From the IMG/VR virus record IMGVR_UViG_3300033150_001155, positions 1 to 51,419 of that record: a DNA stretch of 51,419 bases; one strand, 5' to 3'. The notes beneath the pieces were generated by a model. That model was given only the letters and a program-made list of their open reading frames with translations. It did not search any database and had not been told where the DNA came from. Both the position numbers and the translations under genes were made by a program. The DNA comes from a virus. Shown piece after piece: positions 47,744-51,419 of the stretch (the first letter of the stretch is position 1; each line of letters starts with the position of its first letter).

Positions 47744-48967
47744 TCATACCACAGATATCTCCCATCCCGCACCGCCGTAATGCTCACGCGCCCAGTTTGC
47801 CAGAGCAAGTGCCGTAACTGCATCGTCATGATAGCCTTCTGGTGCCGAATAATGCACAATCCCTGACGGATTGATTTTGTATTCATATATATCAAGCTCA
47901 TTCTTAAGCACCGGATCGTCAAATATTTTAATCCTCTCCTGCTCAAACGCTATCCGGAGGAGTTCAATCAGTGCCTTCTTTTTCGGATTCGTGAATTGAT
48001 ACCCTTCAACGTTGAGACCGGCATTCTGGAGCTCGCCGAGTATTGGATCACCTACACCCGTCGAATCTATGAGGAGATAGGGATCATATTTCTCGCATAT
48101 TTCAGTGATCCTCCTCACCTGCTCTTTCCAATCAATGATATTGAATCGATCCATAAAGACCTGATTTCCTTCTTCATCAAGTATAACGAGGACAGTAAAA
48201 TCAACAAGGCGCGCGAGGTCTAATCCTGCATAATACGATCTTCCTTCTTTCGGCTCCTGTGGCTCAGCTCCGACACATGCCTTGACATTTCGGAATACGC
48301 CGGCCATGTCATCAAGAAATTCCGCCAAATATTCTTGCCTGAATACATCATCCGGGAGTGATTGTCGCGCCTGTTCAACGTCCGCAGGAAGGACAAAAGG
48401 ATTGTCGGCAGTCGGGGACCGCCATGATTCATATTCCGGCTGTAGCGGATCCTGCCCGCGTGTCCAAATATCAAAGAACCAATTCTTTCCTTTCGGCGTT
48501 GATAGGAACAGAACTCTTCCCCCGGTATCAGATACTGCGGGACGGATAATCTCCTCCCAGACCTCACGCTTCACGCGCGCAGCCTCGTCTATTACGACTC
48601 TCATTAAACCCTCGCCTCGAAGTGAATCCGGATTATCTCCACTCTTGAATTCCATAACACCGTCGTTAATAAAATCAATTCTCAATTCCGTATGGGAGAC
48701 GTTCTTCAACATCCAGCTAACTTTTCCTTCTTTGACGGCAGAGAGGAATTTTCGAAATGCCATCCGGCTTTGTGAATAGACAGGTGCGATCCACCAGTTA
48801 ATTCCCTCATCCTCGCATACACCTTCAAAAAGCCAGTTAAGTCCGGTGACCGTTTTTCCCCACCGCCTTCCTGCATCAATTGAGAGGAATCGAGCCATTG
48901 ATTTGAAAATAACCGCCTGTGACGGGCGTGGTTCATAGGCTTCGATTTCATGCTCAATCACCTGCAT
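47744..48967 (-). CDS. terL: Terminase large subunit
   Basis: A 407-residue ATPase-nuclease. Walker A is AGRRWGKT (residues 32-39, with the Arg-rich loop typical of terminases) and Walker B VVIDEAA (124-130). The C-terminal RNase H-like nuclease begins YYAGLDLARLVDFTVLVI with the first catalytic Asp, and HDDAVTALALA gives the later one. It powers DNA packaging and cuts concatemers. Overlaps the small subunit gene by 14 bases. Confidence 0.92.
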   Translation of the reverse strand: MQVIEHEIEAYEPRPSQAVIFKSMARFLSIDAGRRWGKTVTGLNWLFEGVCEDEGINWWIAPVYSQSRMAFRKFLSAVKEGKVSWMLKNVSHTELRIDFINDGVMEFKSGDNPDSLRGEGLMRVVIDEAARVKREVWEEIIRPAVSDTGGRVLFLSTPKGKNWFFDIWTRGQDPLQPEYESWRSPTADNPFVLPADVEQARQSLPDDVFRQEYLAEFLDDMAGVFRNVKACVGAEPQEPKEGRSYYAGLDLARLVDFTVLVILDEEGNQVFMDRFNIIDWKEQVRRITEICEKYDPYLLIDSTGVGDPILGELQNAGLNVEGYQFTNPKKKALIELLRIAFEQERIKIFDDPVLKNELDIYEYKINPSGIVHYSAPEGYHDDAVTALALANWAREHYGGAGWEISVV

Positions 48968-49400
48968 CCTTGCCGTTCCCTCCGAACCGAAAAACTAATT
49001 TATGTTTCATCTCTCCTTGGATATCTATCTGTTGTCGATCTCTCCACCTTTCCGGTTGCCTGTTTTTAAGCCAAAATATCTGAGCGGTTGTATCTGGGAT
49101 CACATGTTTTTTCACTCTTTTCACTAGCACAATTTTATCCCCACGTCTCTCAAATGTTTCTTCTACATATTCATATCCAACAGCCCGTTTATAAAGATGG
49201 TTTTCAACGTTTCTATCAGCATTGGCTTTTGCTTTTTTTAAGGAGTGACTAAATTCAGGATATTTATCAAGCCAGCGATATAGAGATCTTTTTGAAACCC
49301 CCCAAAACTCTGCGATTTGTTCAATTGTCAGCCCATAGCGTGCAAGATAGATGGCTTCATCCATCATCTCTTTTTTGAATAATGTTTTTCGTCCTCTCAT
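48954..49400 (-). CDS. terS: Terminase small subunit
   Basis: A 148-residue protein. An N-terminal helix-turn-helix (LTIEQIAEFWGVSKRSLYRW) is followed by an oligomerisation region and the C-terminal ITAQIFWLKNRQPERWRD-type motif, common to small terminases that select DNA for packaging. ATGA overlap upstream. Confidence 0.88.
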   Translation of the reverse strand: MRGRKTLFKKEMMDEAIYLARYGLTIEQIAEFWGVSKRSLYRWLDKYPEFSHSLKKAKANADRNVENHLYKRAVGYEYVEETFERRGDKIVLVKRVKKHVIPDTTAQIFWLKNRQPERWRDRQQIDIQGEMKHKLVFRFGGNGKDAGD

Positions 49401-49585
49401 TCGCTTTTATCCATGATGACTACCATAACCATCTCATCAGCTCGTTGAAGGCTGTTCAATGTATTGAGTATTTCATCTTTCACGTTCTCATCCTGAAGTC
49501 TCAATTTGAGCTCCGCTTCCTTGTCTCCTGATACAAGGCTTTTTATTGTAAGCATTTTTATTAAAGCTTTGAATGCGATTTTCAT
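49397..49585 (-). CDS. Hypothetical protein (62 aa)
   Basis: Helical protein (MKIAFKALIKMLTIKSLVSGDKEAELKLRLQ...) ending in a short hydrophobic VVIMDKSE. Coupled by ATGA to genes on both sides, just before the small terminase. No family recognised. Confidence 0.55.
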   Translation of the reverse strand: MKIAFKALIKMLTIKSLVSGDKEAELKLRLQDENVKDEILNTLNSLQRADEMVMVVIMDKSE

Positions 49586-49824
49586 GGGAATAACTTTTTT
49601 GCGATTACCGTCCCGATGAACCCGCCAAGCAAAGCAGTGATGAGGGCGATAATACTGGCCATGCCGTATATTTTTATTCGGAGCTCGTTGATCATTTTCC
49701 TCAGTTCTTTCCTATCGTTGCAACATGCCTCAATCTCCCGGTCGTGACGCGATACCATATATATGAGTCTCTCTGCCCATTCATTCCACTTCCTGCTCCC
49801 CGTTGTTCCGTTATCTGCAGACAT
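49582..49824 (-). CDS. Small membrane-anchored protein (80 aa)
   Basis: Start chosen at MSADNGTTGSRKW; GGAGGG lies about 12 bases upstream, and the longer frame overlaps the cupin gene. A charged coiled-coil-like middle (REIEACCNDRKELRKM) precedes one C-terminal transmembrane segment (ALITALLGGFIGTVIA). Resembles tail-anchored hemolysin XhlA-type lysis accessories in outline. Uncertain. Confidence 0.55.
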   Translation of the reverse strand: MSADNGTTGSRKWNEWAERLIYMVSRHDREIEACCNDRKELRKMINELRIKIYGMASIIALITALLGGFIGTVIAKKLFP

Positions 49825-49825
49825 C

Positions 49826-50254
49826 TCATCGCCGTCCCTCCGGAAAATCCGGGTTTGCAGGCATTGTAATGACCCATTGTTTTCCTGGTTCAATATATTT
49901 AACTACATGTGGTGTTTTTGCAGGGATGAAAACCCAGTCTTTATATAGGAGTCGTTTCGGTCGGCCTCCGTCGATCGTTACTTCGCACCGACCGCTAATC
50001 TGTGCAAACCATTCATCCTCATCATGAGCATGGAGGGGCATTACGGCACCGCCTCCGGGCGTCGAGATAAGTACGATAGCCACCTTTTCATTTTTGTATA
50101 GTCCAACAGCCGTGAGGATCCCTCCTTCTATCTGGTAATTCTTCACGTCCAAAGCCACAAGTTGCTCCAACACAAAGTCGGAAAGGCTCAGGACGGGAGG
50201 CAGGTTATTTGTTATCTTAATCAATTCGTCCCTTTCCGCTTCTCTATCTTTCAT
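49826..50254 (-). CDS. Cupin-domain protein (142 aa)
   Basis: Start at MKDREAERDEL, with GGGGGAG upstream and an ATGA overlap with the previous stop. The beta-barrel has PLHAHDEDEWF (His-x-His-x4-Glu metal site), FAQISGRCEVTIDGG and the second motif FIPAKTPHVV. Cupins bind metal and often act as sugar isomerases or small-molecule enzymes. Such a gene next to lysis and terminase genes is unusual. Substrate unknown. Confidence 0.85.
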   Translation of the reverse strand: MKDREAERDELIKITNNLPPVLSLSDFVLEQLVALDVKNYQIEGGILTAVGLYKNEKVAIVLISTPGGGAVMPLHAHDEDEWFAQISGRCEVTIDGGRPKRLLYKDWVFIPAKTPHVVKYIEPGKQWVITMPANPDFPEGRR

Positions 50255-50526
50255 TGTTCTCCCCCTCGGCATCGCTCAAGCTCTTCCCGGCATCTCATGT
50301 AAGAATCCAATATCCTATTAACGGAAGTCATGAATTTATCGCTCACAATGACGCCGTGTTCAATATATGAATCAGCAATGATTGAGTCATTCTCAACGAA
50401 ACCTAAAATATCCGGAGTGCCGGGTTCAATTACTATCCCCGGCTTCCCGCATCTTTCGGATAATGATATTACGAAGAGCACTGCGATCATTATCAGCAAG
50501 AGCCTTGCGTATCTTTTCACGTTCAT
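50251..50526 (-). CDS. Small membrane protein overlapping its upstream gene (91 aa)
   Basis: Start at MNVKRYARLLLIM (GGAGAG upstream). One hydrophobic segment (residues 8-22), then a periplasmic-type region with DILGFVENDS and a cysteine pair in the C-terminal helix. It overlaps the preceding gene by 101 bases in another frame, as Rz/Rz1 pairs do, but the classic lipobox is absent. Lysis role possible. Confidence 0.45.
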   Translation of the reverse strand: MNVKRYARLLLIMIAVLFVISLSERCGKPGIVIEPGTPDILGFVENDSIIADSYIEHGVIVSDKFMTSVNRILDSYMRCREELERCRGGEQ

Positions 50527-50611
50527 TTTCACGTCTCTCCTTCTTGATTGCTTTGTATGCCGATCTGCCAATCTTGATTATTTCTAGGATAAGCTTTATT
50601 GCATCTTTCAT
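50426..50611 (-). CDS. Small amphipathic protein overlapping the next gene (61 aa)
   Basis: Start at MKDAIKLILEIIKIG, with GAGGTG upstream; the longer frame runs into the endolysin gene. An amphipathic helix followed by a basic charged helix (KAIKKERRENEREK). It follows the endolysin gene after seven bases. Its out-of-frame overlap with the next gene is large. Lysis accessory possible, not proven. Confidence 0.45.
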   Translation of the reverse strand: MKDAIKLILEIIKIGRSAYKAIKKERRENEREKIRKALADNDRSALRNIIIRKMREAGDSN

Positions 50612-50618
50612 CAACACC

Positions 50619-50984
50619 TCACAATTCGAAATGGTAGATATCATCAAATGTCCAGCCAGCGTTGCCCCCCCAGATTCCGCCCATCTCTTTCCATATGCGC
50701 CCGAGGGTCTCATATTCCGGACACCGACTCCATATAAGCTCACCGTTTTTTACGACAACCAGATCCCGAGCACGTCCGAGCTGGTGTTTTGACTTGACTC
50801 TGTAACCATCACATTTAGATTTGCCCTGCCTGTAAAGATAATTCTGTTGGGTATCAGTACGGAGTGCGCCGTATGGTGGAATCGTGTAAATGGTAATGCC
50901 GAGTTGTTCGGTGATGAGAATTAAGTGGGATATTTTGCGGTCGAAAAGGATACGATGCTCCATCGCGGATACATCGTTTGGCAT
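50619..50984 (-). CDS. Endolysin, M15-type L-Ala-D-Glu (VanY-like) peptidase
   Basis: A 121-residue single-domain enzyme. The zinc-site motif SKHQLGRARDL (His67, Asp74) and IYHFEL (His118) with the GGIWGG loop match M15 peptidases used as phage endolysins. It cleaves peptidoglycan stem peptides. No signal peptide, so a holin must release it. Its small size suits a Gram-negative host, but this is not proof. GGAG precedes the ATG. Confidence 0.9.
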   Translation of the reverse strand: MPNDVSAMEHRILFDRKISHLILITEQLGITIYTIPPYGALRTDTQQNYLYRQGKSKCDGYRVKSKHQLGRARDLVVVKNGELIWSRCPEYETLGRIWKEMGGIWGGNAGWTFDDIYHFEL

Positions 50985-51042
50985 CCTTTATCTCCAATTG
51001 GAATGATACTGTGGAAAAAAATATATGAATTATTCACCATTG

Positions 51043-51375
51043 TCAAGTTTTTGTTTCACTTTCGTTATAGGTATGGTTGTATTTCTCTATGTCTGTTTTA
51101 ATCTCAGGAATCATTGACATCCCGAGAACATGCGCATCGGTCGGGAAAATCGATAGCCATTTTTCAAAACTTTCATTCCAGAAAAATACACATAAAGCCA
51201 TTTTGAGTGACGGGTCTTTGCGATAAACGGCATAACCCATCCCTTCAGAGATCGCCGTCACCCGAACAAGATGGAACACTTCATTATTGTAATTCCGGTT
51301 TCTCTCTGGATTCGACATAAACCGAGCAACCTCCTCTGCCCGATTTTGTAAGCTCTGCCAAAGATGCTCGTTCAT
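51043..51375 (-). CDS. Hypothetical protein spanning the circular junction (110 aa)
   Basis: The complete reading frame is seen here; its first 23 codons recur at 1-70. A globular protein (MNEHLWQSLQNRAEEVARF, FFWNESFEKWLSIFP). Encoded between the endolysin gene and the left-end membrane genes on the circular map. No family recognised. Confidence 0.6.
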   Translation of the reverse strand: MNEHLWQSLQNRAEEVARFMSNPERNRNYNNEVFHLVRVTAISEGMGYAVYRKDPSLKMALCVFFWNESFEKWLSIFPTDAHVLGMSMIPEIKTDIEKYNHTYNESETKT

Positions 51376-51419
51376 TTTTTTACTCTTAAAGCTTAAAATA
51401 CCCCATTATTTCCCCTCCC
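51306..51419. repeat. Terminal direct repeat, right copy
   Basis: Identical to bases 1-114. Together with the left copy it shows that the contig overlaps itself and closes to a circle. Confidence 0.95.

Noticed and set aside
1-51419. tRNA genes, CRISPR arrays, insertion sequences, integrase or attachment sites
   Set aside because: None was recognised on reading both strands. Small tRNA-like folds could be missed without a covariance search.

Overview
This window is one complete tailed-phage genome, probably a siphovirus with an HK97-type capsid. Positions 1-114 are repeated exactly at 51306-51419, so the unique sequence is 51,305 bases and the contig closes into a circle. One gene (51043-51375) runs across the junction. 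Genes are packed tightly, many joined by ATGA or TGATG stop/start overlaps and preceded by GGAGG-type ribosome binding sites, so the host is a bacterium. I cannot name the host. I see no integrase, primase, DNA polymerase, tRNA or CRISPR array. A lytic life style is plausible but not proven.

Layout. From about 11.8 kb leftwards on the minus strand lies the early module: a ribbon-helix-helix regulator, a candidate annealing protein, a Cas4-like nuclease, a replisome-organiser-like protein, a DnaB-type helicase carrying a mini-intein, a RuvC-like resolvase, two radical-SAM-type proteins, and many small zinc-cluster and membrane proteins. A short plus-strand cluster of small unknown genes (12.26-13.89 kb) has its own promoter region and ends at a strong terminator. 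The minus strand from 51 kb down to 14 kb is the late module. It runs from endolysin and lysis-type genes through small and large terminase, portal, MuF-type minor head protein with an intein, a prohead protease fused to an AAA+ ATPase, two different HK97-fold major capsid proteins, and connectors. It continues with tail terminator, tail tube, frameshifted tail chaperone, tape measure, tail tip, and finally receptor-binding or carbohydrate-degrading proteins. Lysis candidates continue at 0.1-1.1 kb.

Two insertions break the usual late-gene order. An 8.8 kb cassette at 26.1-34.9 kb (several GT2 glycosyltransferases, sulfotransferase, acetyltransferase, PLP sugar aminotransferase, methyltransferase) sits between the HK97 gp10-like gene and the tail terminator. 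A GT4 glycosyltransferase sits between the two capsid genes. Together they suggest glycosylation of the virion or of the host surface.

The strongest novelty is in the MuF gene. It carries a 273-residue intein whose coding DNA also holds, on the opposite strand, a complete Vsr-like endonuclease gene. A consensus-like sigma70 promoter for that gene lies inside the intein's C-terminal splicing blocks, and its stop codon falls on intein codon 2. The two genes share codon boundaries, and the endonuclease gene uses none of the three sense codons that would stop the intein frame. This looks like a two-strand compact mobile element. The second strong candidate is the 955-residue prohead protease/AAA+/zinc-ribbon fusion.
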